Shown piece after piece: positions 1 to 10,472 of a DNA stretch of 64,000 nt (the first letter of the stretch is position 1; every line of letters begins with the position of its first letter). Source of the stretch: Mantis religiosa. Lineage: Eukaryota > Arthropoda > Insecta > Mantodea > Mantidae. A program made the translations under genes and the position numbers. The notes beneath the pieces were generated by a model. The model was not told where the DNA came from. It worked only from the letters and a program-made list of their open reading frames with translations, and did no database searches. The stretch is from NCBI GenBank assembly GCA_030765055.1, contig CM060947.1:63404934-63468933 (forward strand), in the 5' to 3' direction.

Positions 1-610
1 AATATAGAAAACATGTTTATTGTCAATGAATGTTACATTGATGGAAAGGCGGAACTCTCGGCTATTTTTCAACGTAATCACCATTGCGATCGATGTACTT
101 TTGCATGCGCTGTGGTAGTTTCTGTATACCCTTGTTGTAGTACTCTCCCACCAAGTTGTGCAGGTAGCGCTCAACCTCGTTCTTCAAATGATCGTAGGTC
201 TGGAAATGTGTTCCAGCCAGGTGTGACATTAATTCAGGAAACAGATGATAATCACTAGGTGCTAAGTCTGGACTGTAGGGGGATGGGTGAGGATGTCCCA
301 TCCGAACTGCGCCAGGAGATCAGCCGTTGCATGTGCAGTATGGGGACGAGCGTGTTCGTGATGAAAAATCACTCCCTTCGCCAGCATTTCCCTCCTTCAA
401 CTTTGAATGGCACGTCGCAAGTTTTGTAAAGTCTCACAGTAGCTAGCGGCGTTTATTGTTGGGCCAGTAGGCATAAACTCGCACAACACTACACCTTTTT
501 TGTCCCAGAACACACTGACCATCACAATGGAGATTACGTTGAAAATTATCTGTAAATTCCGCCTTTCCATCAATGTAACATTCATTGACAATAAACATGT
601 TTTCTATATT
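1..610 (-). mobile_element. Fold-back derivative of a mariner transposon
   Basis: The outer 54 bp (1-54 and 557-610) are a perfect inverted repeat. Homology continues, with mismatches, to about 90 bp per arm (1-90 against 521-610). The inner part of each arm encodes the transposase C-terminus (residues NGDYVE), so the right arm is an inverted copy of the element's own 3' end that replaces the missing N-terminal half. The left arm touches the window edge, so the repeat may be longer. Ordinary mariner ends are only about 30 bp. Confidence 0.7.
62..591 (-). pseudogene. Mariner transposase fragment, middle and C-terminal parts
   Basis: On the minus strand 591-397 encodes the VFWDKKGVVL...FMPTGPTINA region and 301-62 encodes PYSPDLAPSDYHLFP through GDYVEK. 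Both are classical mariner (DD34D) transposase blocks. Between them the frame is lost. The second catalytic site, normally HHDNARPH, reads HHEHARPH in another frame. The N-terminal DNA-binding half and the first catalytic Asp are absent. It is a dead copy. Confidence 0.8.
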
Positions 611-1095
611 AAATAAAATTGGAGACCTTATTTTACGGACATGCCACGTGCATAAACTTTCAGCCGTCCTACCTTTATAGGTCATAAAGATATAATGTTG
701 TGTTACACTCTAAACAGAAGTTTCCGTTTTCATTCATTTTCAAATATTATGCTATAACTTTTCATGTTTACGATATACCTAAAACAGATACTTAATAGGA
801 ATCTGTTGAATAAGAATAGAATAAAATTTTATTATTGCCATTCCATTGTTAAAATGAACCAATTGAACTGGCTACAGAGCGGGACTCCATTACTATTCCG
901 TTATTCCTCGTCTTCTTTATTTCTGCAAGGACAGCTATGAGTAAGGGAGTCACTTCTGTATGCACTATTTGATGGTCCATGATCTAATTTTTAACCACAC
1001 TGCTTTTCATGAAAATAACAACTTCTCCTCCCAACAAAGTCCTTAATACCGCTTTACTCAAAATCGAAATTCAAGTCATGCCAGAGGATCTACTC
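611..1095. other. Unassigned AT-rich sequence
   Basis: No coding potential, repeat match or RNA gene recognised. Confidence 0.5.
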
Positions 1096-1575
1096 TCATT
1101 AGTCCTGGACCCGTAGGACCAAGGACTCGGGCCTCCTTCTACCAGGGAGTTATCGAGCTGTCCCAAAAGGGCGCCCGGCGCCTCGGAGGCTCATTCCGTA
1201 GGGCAAGACCTAGGGACTAACAAGCCCTCCCTCCCCATCTGGTCCTGTGGACTCAAGACGGGATGGAAGTGGGTACGCCTCTTACGCGTGCCAACTCCAA
1301 AATGAGAAGGCTACCGATATGACCTCGACGGGGCCGCCTGGTGATCTAGCCCTCCTTCTACTAGCTAATCTGGCTAGTACGCGGGAATATATGGCTTCCC
1401 TCAACCCCGTCCGGAGACGTAGCCGATCTCCCACGGTTATCGGGAACCACTGCCCCCTCGAGTTCAACCCAATCCGAACAGGGGTTTGAATGTTCGGCCC
1501 GACGTTCCTCTAGTAACGTCAGAGGTACCCCGAGTGCTAGGGTCCTCAGCTCCCGCACTATGGCAGCACTCAAAA
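1096..1575 (+). repeat. Family A GC-rich dispersed repeat, copy 1
   Basis: GC-rich block much richer than its surroundings. It shares ordered segments with the blocks at 13334-13831, 33685-34075, 36650-37080 and 58036-58515: a 5' part with GGACCAAGGACTCGGGCCTC, a central GGGGCCGCCTGGTGATCTAG, a CAACCCAATCCGAACA segment, and a 3' GTCAGAGGTACC...GAGTGCTA segment. No protein family is recognised, and the short open frames in it are not conserved between copies. Class unknown. Confidence 0.75.
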
Positions 1576-1860
1576 TCTAAACATCTGTTTCACCTCTATT
1601 TTTAAATTAAGTTCTATTTCATATGCTTGCTATCCTCCTACTTGCTTTTTCGTGATAATAATTACATGCACATAAATTATTAAATGTGTATAAACCTTTG
1701 TTTTATATAGAACAAGATAAGCCATGAATATACAGTCATTCCATCGCTTGTGACATGGAAGTATTCACTCGGTCAAATAGGCTCTTTGTTCATTGTTTCA
1801 CTTTTCTCTACCCGAAATACTTTATATCACAATTCGTGAGTTATTAAAACGCTTCTAAAT

Positions 1861-3537
1861 TGTGACATTGTGGGTTCGTAGAATTAAAAGTTCAACTTGC
1901 AGAAATGCAAAATGTTCTTTATTTCCGTAGAAATACACTCTGTTCAATTCCAACAAAAGCAGGATTACGTCACATACACAATCACAGTCTACCAAGGTCG
2001 ATGACCACAACAAACAGCGTTCTGATTGCGTCTGTTTACAACTTCTTGTTACAACTCCTGTTTACTACCACTGTTTACCACTGTCCTTACAACTGTTTAC
2101 TGGCATGTCGTCTCTTATATATACCACTACTGATACCACGAGATATTTCTGGAATATTCTGTAACAAACACGAAATCGACTGATCTCTTTCAATCAAGAT
2201 ATCACTAATCTCTGTTTCATATAACCTTGCCCCACTGACATGTATCACTACGCGTGCAACTGCCTTCCCCCTCATCCCAATTGGCTAATGTTTACGCGCC
2301 ATAGACCATAGGCGGTGCCTTCCCGTCACATTTAAACCTGCAGTAAATGTCATAATAATTTCCAGGAAGATAGATAAAATCATACAATTAAGAATATGAA
2401 GGCATGCAAAAATAGAAGTTTATTATGAAACTGAGCAAGTTGAAACTGAATGAATGAGCAATGAAACTGGAACAAGTTTATAATGAAAGGTTCTCGACCT
2501 TTTCCACTGGGATTTTTTAAAACCAGCACACATACCTTGCAAAATGTTCGTCTTTCAGTCTTAAAAGTCATGTCACGCCATACTTGTCGTGTGTTCTTCA
2601 TTCACCCAAGTCTCGTCAAGGTAGTATATTTTGCGATTTGTAACACAGTAGAATTTGATTGTCTTTAAATAACGTCTTCGCCACACAGCAATATCGCCCC
2701 TGGAGTGGTAAGTTTTCCTGTTGTCTCAATTTCATGTCACGATGTTCCTACGCATCTAACACATCTGTAAGTTAAGAGCACAGCTGTTCGACTTCTCTCA
2801 CTGGAAAAGACGGATTCTTCTCTGTGAGTGCATTAAACACATGTAACACAATTCTTTTTTCGCCGCTTTGTAGAGATTTCCCCTTGCGATGCTTCAGCAA
2901 ACACTGGCGCTAGACTCTGCCAGTTTACATATAATAAGTACACGCACAATAAACGATCAATAAAATAATTTAGCTCTCGCACTCGGCACAACACACCTTC
3001 GAATGGCGATATATGACTAATCCAGTTCAAAACAAGTTCAGTGATAAAAGTCATATAAACAAATACGTCATCACCACCGCTAAAGCACGTGATATCGTGC
3101 CATGTGCTTGAGAGCAAAGGAACCTCCTCTTTACTTCGTTTAAGAATTAGCATGCAGGTCAGATAAATCAACTCTATTGCGTAATATATTTAATTAAAAC
3201 AGTTACGAAAATATAAATTTGACAATTCTCTTCCAACATATTAAGATATATCACCATGTTAAATAACCAACTAATTTTTACCGCACAACAGTCTGTACCA
3301 CAACAGTAGCCAATGAGATGTGATACGGTCACCTGACCGTTAAGAGATACGGGGCAAGCTTATGTGAAACAAGGAATAGAATTTTCCACTAGAATGTTAC
3401 CTCACGTTATCTGTATTGGCATACCTTTTATCTCCACGCTATGTTTATCTGCTTAGACGAGTTGTTTATCTCCGTGATAAAATACCCGTCCGTTATCTAT
3501 TTGCGCCGAACATTTTATTGTGCCCGTCGCCGCGACA
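1861..3537 (-). mobile_element. Solo LTR of a gypsy-type element, split by a nested transposon
   Basis: Begins TGTGACATTGTGGGTTCG, the reverse complement of the LTR end seen at 9165 and 10941, and ends ...GCGACA at 3537. The middle is interrupted by the TA-flanked element at 2206-3378, which leaves LTR parts at 1861-2205 and 3379-3537. Those parts also match 49655-49817. Candidate 4-bp target duplication AAAT/ATAT has one mismatch. Confidence 0.6.
2206..3378 (-). mobile_element. Tc1/mariner-superfamily deletion derivative, copy 1
   Basis: Bounded by TA and by inverted ends of the form AATC(T/C)(C/T)TGTTTCATATAA, extending about 70 bp with decay. The same unit occurs at 29250-30219 and 60617-61751. 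Minus-strand coding relics include WRDMTFKTERRTF and KNPSGKG, which belong to a Tc1/mariner-superfamily transposase whose intact members read LDETWV...W.D.T, then KNPSGKGKRLI. An N-terminal relic (CREAEQLC-like region) lies near 2760-2900. Most of the catalytic core is missing. Confidence 0.7.
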
Positions 3538-4751
3538 ATATGCAGGATTGTGATATATATATTAGTTTCGGCGCTCGTATTTTTCGTATTTCCAAGTTGT
3601 TTTCTTGTTAAACCTATTTCATTTTACAACGTAACTTGCCTGTTATTTTACTGTGAGATTATATAATTATGAAATGATTGTATGTTCACTTGATTTTAGT
3701 ATAATTTTACGCGTATAATTTGTAATTCCTTGGCAGTGTCTTTGGACATGTTTCCAGATTTCTTTAATTAGAAGCTTGCCGCAATAAATAATTCCCAGCG
3801 GCATTTGATTGCTCTAATTTTATGCTGTACATAAAAATAAGCTTCTTATTTCTTCATAATTTCCTAAATTACTATGTCCTTTCCTAAGGTCCTGCAATAA
3901 AATTCCTTTCAGAAACCGTCCTGACTTGATCCACTTTACTCCGATGTCCACCCCGTTCCCATATTTCCGGCTCATTGTCCATCATTTTATTTGTTTGTGC
4001 TTCTTTACGCCTGATTAGTCCTCACAATTCGATATTCGCAAACAATCCGATAGTTTTCTCTCTCCCCGATGTCCTTTAGTCAATGCTGAAGTTCCCTTCG
4101 GACAATCGAGGATATCTCATCTGCTTTAATGGCCTTAGTGTATTGGATAAGCATATTCGTAAATTGTTTTGTCAATATGGGTAGTCTCATCTAACGTACT
4201 GTGGGCATGTAGAGAAAATAAATGTTCCACAAGAAGCTTCGGTACTTCCATTTTATCCGAATCGCACATTTTCAGATTCTCTGAACAAAACAAAGCTTTT
4301 AGATAGCATCTTTTGTGTCGCCGTTAAACTGTAGAAGATAGAGAAAATTTTTATAAATGAATATGGAAATGGTGAAGGAACAGATTTTTAGTAAAATTGT
4401 TTTAACATTGAAAATTTTCTGAAAGTTTCTCTTGCTGGTTTGGATTTTCAAATACTATTTTACACTTTATTGGCAAGCTACTATTCGTTTTTCTCGTCGT
4501 CATCTAAAGAAATGAGTAAATGTGTAATGGAAGTTTATCTGTTTTAAGAGATGAGTAAGCTATCATAAAATAGTTTGTAAAATATTGAGTTGATGGGCCT
4601 ATGAATCACCAAATCAGATTTGTAAAACGTAAAGTGCAATATTCCAAATGCGCAAAATCTATCGCATTACAGCTATATCTGTCAGTTTGTTTACATACAT
4701 AAATATGACAGGTAGAAATAGAGAGGGATGGCCTCCTGTTGTCTCTAAGAG
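3538..4751. other. Unassigned AT-rich sequence
   Basis: No gene, RNA or recognised repeat. Scattered poly-T and poly-A runs only. Confidence 0.5.
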
Positions 4752-4995
4752 CATTTTTTTTCGTAATTTACGTCCTCCAACTTTAAGTCATATCGGACGA
4801 TGAATGGAATTGGTGAAATGATGCTCAAATGTGCCCGGGGTCCATAGAGCTTATAGTTACCCGACATTCGTCTTTCAGGATAAGGGAAAACCCCGGAAAA
4901 ATACCTTATCCAGGTAACTCACCCTGACCGAGATTCGAACTCGGGACCACTTGAACGTGAGGCAGACATGCTACCACCACGCTACCGAGGCGGGC
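4752..4995 (-). repeat. tRNA-derived SINE, family C
   Basis: Reverse complement of a tRNA-headed SINE: head GCCTCGGTAGCGTGGTGGTA with an A-box-like stretch, a B box (GAGTTCGAATCTC), then a body with GGGTTTTCC and GTCGGGTAACTC, and an A-rich tail. An 11-bp target duplication GTCTCTAAGAG flanks it (4741-4751 and 4996-5006). Other copies are at 22083, 24592, 48401, 54061, 56683 and 58886. Confidence 0.88.
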
Positions 4996-5006
4996 GTCTC
5001 TAAGAG

Positions 5007-6463
5007 TGATTTACGAAACCGGAGTTCTTAAGGTTTTAATAGTTGATCGCCAGGAAACTTCACGACGCTGGAGACAAATCCTATTGCAGTTGCACTTGCA
5101 TAGGAGGCATCTAGATGTAGTCCATATGTACCTGTTTACTCACAGAATGCATTTTATTTCGCCTTCTGTACTCTGTATTAAATAACCAATCAGCAGAAAA
5201 TAATTTTATTTAAATCAGTTCTTTATTATTGGTGTCAAGGAGCAAAAGTACTTGTCATAATATAAATACACCCTGTGTAATTTAGATAAAGTAGTTCTAA
5301 AATTAGCTCTATATTTTTACTGCTTATTTCGAACTTTAAGATTATAAAATCATCTACTCTACGTTTAACTGTTTGTAAAACTATCTGTAATCCGAACATT
5401 AACAAAAAGTAACGATCATAACCAAGTAAAACATTAATCTTAATTTTCTTTCATAATACATCCAAACAGCTCACACTTAAATAGAAATTAATGTATTTTC
5501 TGTAAGTCGTAGTTGTGGAATTACTGTTGGTTCTATCATATGCTGAAACGTGTAAACATGATTTCGGTAATATCTGAGGTATAACACAAACACTTATGTC
5601 CTAGACGGGATTCGAATCTACGAACCTCTGCACAGCAGATTGCTAAAGACATAAGCTTCATGGATAACGGCTACCAGAGCCGAGCAAATTAATACTGCTT
5701 TATTTATCAAATAGTAGTTCACAGGGTCCGTTCATATAGAAAGTGATTAATTTATCCACTTTACATTAGTCGCAACAAACCTTCACCAAAAGTGTACAAC
5801 ATAACGGTTTACATGAATTTGTGGAAACAATATTTGTGACAGTTCACTTTTGCAAGAATCAGGTAAAAAGTAGAAACGTTGTTTACATGAATAAACAAGT
5901 GGATTTTAACATAGGTTTCATCTCTCAGGAGTTCTTAGACATACCAGTAAATCTGCTGACATTGGACTGCTGTTTCTAAGCATATTTAAAGCAAACTGAT
6001 ATGGGCCGGACATGAACCTGCAACCTTTTGATCACAAGGTATAATTTTGGTGGTGAAATACTAAGCACCTCAACTCCTCTAACCCTTATCTTGTTCTACC
6101 ACTCCACATAATATTTATCTTACTTGCTCTTCTTTCCATTCGGACCTTTCTTCATTGGTTATAGTTTGAATGCCACACTTTTGGCTTCAAACCAATACAA
6201 AATGGACTCATATTCTGGCTTGTGTGGGCAATCGTGGTGAAGTTTGCCTTCCAGCCACTCAGTTGAAATGTTTCCATACTCGCCACTTGCTAGGACTACG
6301 TTTGCTCATAGGTCAATGTGTTTTTTTTTTCAAGGCAAATACGACGTTGTCTTAACCAGGCGTGGTTTGGATCACGATTGTTAACATTTTATCTAAATTA
6401 AATAAAGGAAGCCAGAAATATTGGCATTTTCTCTGCATGAAGGGATTGTATTAAGATAATGTA
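5007..6463. other. Unassigned region with one weak tRNA-like stretch
   Basis: At 5605-5665 the minus strand carries a B-box-like GATTCGAATCCCG, flanked by short inverted copies of TTATGTC. This may be a small SINE fragment. The rest shows nothing recognisable. Confidence 0.35.
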
Positions 6464-6839
6464 TACAGAATGTCCCACAATTAGACCAACAAACTTTGGG
6501 AGTTGATAGATAACAATATTTTAAGCACTTTTTACTAAAGAAAACTTTTTTTTTTTTTGCTGCGATGATTCGTTTAAGCGCTAGATGTGTTAATGTCATT
6601 ACTGCCTCTTACCCAATTTAAATGTTCACGGTAATGGTTCCACCTCTGTCTATCCATTGATTGCCGTGTGTGGCCTTAAGGTGACGTACTTCAGCACCAA
6701 AGTGAGTTGGTGCCTTTAACTTCAATGCAACCGTTCTCCTTTGGAACATATCGAAAGCGTTAATTTGTATTTGTTGGTTTTTATCATTAGATCACGCACA
6801 CATTCTCACTCTCAATCATACTTTCAGACTCTGGGGAAG

Positions 6840-6950
6840 ATGAGAAATTATCTTGGTCGGAGGAAAATCCCCACCCCACCGCCGGGAATCGAACTCTGGA
6901 CCCCTAGCACGGCAGGCAGGGAAAACTTGTTGCACTAGTGATAAGTAATT
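6840..6950 (-). repeat. tRNA-like repeat inside the Tc1-like element
   Basis: On the minus strand there is a B-box-like GAGTTCGATTCCCGGCGG preceded by a GC-rich head. It probably belongs to a SINE inserted in the element, as it separates homologous element parts. The exact ends are not visible. Confidence 0.4.
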
Positions 6951-7004
6951 GTAAACATTGAATCGGGCCTACAAAATATAAAGTCCTATTAAGAAGTCAT
7001 TAAA

Positions 7005-7490
7005 CACACCGGCCCACACATTGACAGTAAATCTCATTTGATGAGTCCTGTGAAATGTTGCATTGGGGATTTTCGAAAGCCCAAACGTGTGGATGAATGC
7101 AATTCATTTGTGAAGATGACATGGGATGCAAACAGTACCTCGTTCTCAATTTTGTCCAGATAGCAGTGACAAAATTGCTGTCGCAGAGGGTAGTCTTTAG
7201 GCCCCACTGCGTGAAACTTTTCAAGGTGGAAAGGGTGCAACAACATTTCTGCAGAATTCTTCCCACAGTACTACGACTTAGGTATAATTGTCGAGAAATG
7301 GTGTGAGTACTGGTTGCAGGATTGTTCTCAATGTACTGTTTCCTCGTTCTCAATGTGGCCGTCCTTGGTCTACTGCTCGTCTATCCAAGGAGCAAATGCG
7401 GCAAATGTGTGATGAAGAGCCTTTCGGTTTCGGAACTGCTCTTGGTAAAGCCTAATAGCCGCACTGCCCCGCATTAACTCGTCTAGCACT
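7005..7490 (-). pseudogene. Tc1-like transposase, N-terminal half, decayed
   Basis: Minus-strand frames give a helix-turn-helix segment (ENNPATSTHTISRQL...STVGRILQ), then LLHPFHLEKFHAVGPKDYPL and QQFCHCYLDKIENE, then VIFTNELHSS and HVWAFENP. This order is that of the insect Tc1-like family ending its first catalytic block in FTDEA. Here that Asp is Asn (FTNE). Frameshifts separate the blocks, and the second half of the protein is missing. Confidence 0.75.
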
Positions 7491-7578
7491 TAAACGGAGT
7501 ACCGCAGAAAAAAAGTGTTTAAATTATGTTATCTATCAGCTCACAAAGTTTGTCGGTCTAATTTTGGAACACCCTTTA

Positions 7579-8596
7579 TAAATATTATACTATAATGAAC
7601 TTAATATCTTATTTGTAGGATTTTGACCATTTTTCACGGGGTTTCCAACTGTATAAGGTTAAAAAATGCTGAGGTCTTCAGAGAGTATAACAATTTGCTT
7701 CATTAATTTCTAATTTTTAAATTAAAAAGTTACCAACATGCATATTTAATACAAGGTGAAGCTCTACAAGAACTTATCCCAATGCACCTATACCAGGAAT
7801 ATTTTAGTAAATTTTTATTCTCTCGAAATGGCCCCCAAAGGTTTCTATTTAAATATTGCATATTCATAAATTTGGCAATAATTTTTGAAGTCTGTGTAAA
7901 CACTTTGAAAAATCTGTTTTATTTTCAAATAAAATTAAACAACATTAAAAGCTAAATTATACTCAAAACTTAGCTCAGGACAAATACATATCTAGTTGAA
8001 ACATGAAACTTCTGTTGTTTTGATAACATTAACCATTTTAGGTATTGTTTACAGTTTACGATACTTTAAGAAGTAAGTACTGATCGTTTGTTTTATAGGA
8101 GCTCATATAAAATGCACATATCATCAAATTTAGCGTTATTTTACTATTTTTAAGTAGTTGACCATTACCTCAGACACCTCTGTACCTAAAAGCATATTTA
8201 TGTCTATTTATTATGATTGTCAAATGATATACAACAACAACCTCAAATGTAGACACATTCGTAATATCTCAGAATTAAATTTTTGGTTTCAATAATGTAG
8301 AACTATGTAAGCAGTACCAAGAATTAAATTGATAAAACCATTTTCGGCATTCTCTCTCGCCCCCTCTCTCTGTCTCTCTCTCTTTCTACTATTTATTCAT
8401 ATTAAATAGAGGAAGCATTGCATTACACTAAACAATTCGATGGCAATATTTAGCCCGAATTGCAAGTTTTGGGACTTCCTTAATCAAAATAAAGTATTAA
8501 AAAAGCATCTCTAGCTGTGTGTATATATGAAGAACATTACTCAGAAATGAAAGATCTGCATTTAAGTTGAACATCTTCCAAGGACACGACGTGAAG
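7579..8596. other. Unassigned AT-rich sequence with a CT-rich tract
   Basis: Contains a short (CT)n-type tract at about 8349-8392. No gene or recognised element. Confidence 0.5.
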
Positions 8597-8816
8597 ATAT
8601 TGTAACGCGAGCGCTGGAACACACTGTGAAAGCAGCTGGGAGCGGAAGACGGGGGAGGTCCGTGTTAGCTACGCCCTCCCCTCGTTTGTCTTATAGTGGT
8701 GACAGGCGGTGGTGACGGAGGAAAAACATGACTGTGCCGTCTGTTTCCTTACACCTGGTTCTCGATCTTTCTGTTACTGGAACAATCCTGTAAACACCAG
8801 AAGTCGGCGATATTCC

Positions 8817-8824
8817 TATATAAA
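8817..8824 (+). promoter_or_regulatory. LTR TATA box
   Basis: TATATAAA inside CCTATATAAAGGGGG of the 5' LTR, duplicated at 10593-10600 in the 3' LTR. Its position before the presumed R region fits an RNA polymerase II LTR promoter. Confidence 0.7.
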
Positions 8825-9103
8825 GGGGGTTACAGACAGACAGAGTTGAGTTGAGTTGGTCAGTCAGTTGGTTAGTGAGTGTGAGCGAGGAGACAGTCGC
8901 AGTTCTTGGTGTAAGAGTTAGTCAGTGACGTGTTAATGAACGAGAAGATTGTGCAACGGAAGACTGTACGTAACTGGTATGTGCATCGGAGTTTATGTAA
9001 TCGCGAGTACAAGTGAAATTGTAACGGTCGAACTGGTGAATTGTAATTGTGTGCAGCAAGTAATTCTGTGTAATTGGCAAGAGTTTAACTGTAAGTCGTT
9101 GGA

Positions 9104-9109
9104 AATAAA
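9104..9109 (+). promoter_or_regulatory. LTR polyadenylation signal
   Basis: AATAAA about 56 bp before the LTR end. The matching signal in the 3' LTR is at 10880-10885 and would end the element's transcript. Confidence 0.6.
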
Positions 9110-9166
9110 GAACATTTTTGAGTGGTGAAATTGAACTTTTCATTTCACGAACCCACAAAGTCACAC

Positions 9167-9183
9167 TGGTGTCAGGAGTGGGA
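9167..9183 (+). other. Primer-binding site
   Basis: TGGTGTCAGGAGTGGGA starts one base after the 5' LTR with the TGG expected opposite a tRNA CCA end. I cannot name the tRNA with certainty. Confidence 0.7.
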
Positions 9184-10472
9184 TGATAACATCACCGAAA
9201 ATTACAACCATGGACGCGGCATTGGAAAATTTTTTGGAGAAGATGATGGAAATGCAGGCCGAATTAACAGAGAAGCTGGAGACTAGAAATAACCTGGCCG
9301 CGGAACTGAAACTAATCAGGACGGCTACCGACAACATCGCCGAGAAGATGGAACAAATGAAGGCCGAGTTAACCACGGAAATGAGAGCAGCGAATGACGG
9401 TCTGGCTACCGAAATGAAGGTGGCGAACGAGGCTCTCGCCGCCAAGTTTGAGGAACGGTTGGCCGGCGTGAGGGATGACGTCACGAACCTGGGCAAGCGG
9501 AAGGGCCAAGTAGACGACCGCCTTAATGATTTAGAGGAAAAGGCCGACAACATCGCAAAACCCCTCACCCGCCTGACGGAGGAAAACCGGCCTTATGTGT
9601 GGACGGAGGACGCCGAAGACGCTTTCCAGCACCCGAAGGAGACCCTGTGCAGTGCTCCAATTTTGGGTTTCCCGCAACCGGGTGGCGCCTTCATTGTGGA
9701 CACCGACGCTAGTGACCATTGCATCGGAGGTGTCCTATCGCAGAACCTGGAAGGCCAGACAGCACGTTGGGTCCAGAGGCTGCAGGAGTACGACTTCACC
9801 TCGGAACATCGTAGAGGGAAGAGTCACGATAACGCAGACGCCATGTCCCGAAGACCCTGTTCAGTAGAGTGCGGTCAGTGCACCAGAGTGGAAGAGAAGG
9901 AGCGTGCCGCAGCAGCCCGAGTAGTTGTGGCAGTGCCTGCTGAAGGCTGGGATAGCGCAGGCCTGAGGAGGGAGCAGCTGGCGGACGCAGACTTGGGGCC
10001 ACTCTTGAGGGAAGTGGAGGCAGGGATGAGACCAACCTGGGATGACATCGCACCGAGGAGCGCCACCTACAAGTCGTACTGGACCCGATGGGACTCGTTG
10101 AAGACCAGAGTGGGCGTGCTGTTCCGGGTATGGGAGTCACCCGATGGGAAGGTGCAGAGAGGACAGTTGGTACTTCCCCGGAGCAAGGTCCCGGAAGTCT
10201 TGGAGGAAGTGCACGCCGGTACTTCAGGAGGACACCTGGGAGCGAACCGAATGATTCACAAACTACGGCAGCGCTACTTCTGGCTGAGACTCCGAGCAGA
10301 TGCTGGTGGTACACCTGGACCGCCTCGCACGCTACGATGGGGCTGTTCGGGGCGAACAGCTTTGAGGAGGGAGCAGTGTAACGCGAGCGCTGGAACACCC
10401 TGTGTAAGCAGCTGGGAGCGGAAGACGGGGGAGGTCCGTGTTAGCTACGCCCTCCCCTCGTTTGTCTTATAG
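9183..10472 (+). CDS. Chimeric gag-pol protein of deleted gypsy-type element
   Basis: A 429-residue open frame. Residues 10-125 form a Glu/Lys/Ala-rich coiled coil like a gag N-terminus. Residues 124-187 (IAKPLTRLTEENRPYVW to GGVLSQ) are the connection and start of pol RNase H, with catalytic DTDASD at 173-178. A jump follows to the RNase H end (residues 188-225, ARWVQRLQEYDFTSEHRRGK). Residues 337-374 hold the start of the integrase zinc-binding domain with H344 and H351, but the two Cys are deleted. After residue 375 the frame leaves the normal pol tail, which is readable in another frame as VVHLDRLARYDG. The last 32 codons lie in the 3' LTR. ATG at 9210 (residue 10, context ACCATGG) is a likelier start than 9183. 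No enzymatic activity is expected. Confidence 0.8.
   Translation: MITSPKITTMDAALENFLEKMMEMQAELTEKLETRNNLAAELKLIRTATDNIAEKMEQMKAELTTEMRAANDGLATEMKVANEALAAKFEERLAGVRDDVTNLGKRKGQVDDRLNDLEEKADNIAKPLTRLTEENRPYVWTEDAEDAFQHPKETLCSAPILGFPQPGGAFIVDTDASDHCIGGVLSQNLEGQTARWVQRLQEYDFTSEHRRGKSHDNADAMSRRPCSVECGQCTRVEEKERAAAARVVVAVPAEGWDSAGLRREQLADADLGPLLREVEAGMRPTWDDIAPRSATYKSYWTRWDSLKTRVGVLFRVWESPDGKVQRGQLVLPRSKVPEVLEEVHAGTSGGHLGANRMIHKLRQRYFWLRLRADAGGTPGPPRTLRWGCSGRTALRREQCNASAGTPCVSSWERKTGEVRVSYALPSFVL
10363..10376 (+). other. Polypurine tract
   Basis: GAGGAGGGAGCAG directly precedes the 3' LTR. It is the expected site for plus-strand DNA priming. Confidence 0.65.

Larger units (their letters stand above)
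6464..7578 (-). mobile_element. Tc1-like DNA transposon with long terminal inverted repeats
   Basis: Left end 6464-6600 and the reverse complement of right end 7460-7578 align over about 115-130 bp. Shared landmarks are TTAGACC(A/G)ACAAACTTTG, TTGATAGATAACA and CGTTTAAG(C/T)GCTAGA. Flanking TA dinucleotides fit the Tc1/mariner superfamily. A tRNA-like insertion (about 6620-6960) separates the left end from the transposase remnant. Confidence 0.7.
8601..9165 (+). repeat. 5' LTR
   Basis: Starts TGTAACGCGAGCGCTGG and ends ACCCACAAAGTCACA. It carries a TATA box and a polyadenylation signal and a short (GAGTT)-type repeat near 8845. Older relatives occur as solo LTRs in reverse orientation at 1861, 42039 and 44829. 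Confidence 0.93.

Noticed and set aside
4900..4995. Possible tRNA gene (A and B boxes)
   Set aside because: The same head recurs at 22083, 24592, 48401, 54061 and 58886 followed by a shared non-tRNA body. It is a SINE head, and no complete acceptor stem was seen.
9796..10398. 200-codon minus-strand open frame
   Set aside because: Antisense shadow of the GC-rich chimeric gag-pol frame; no family features.
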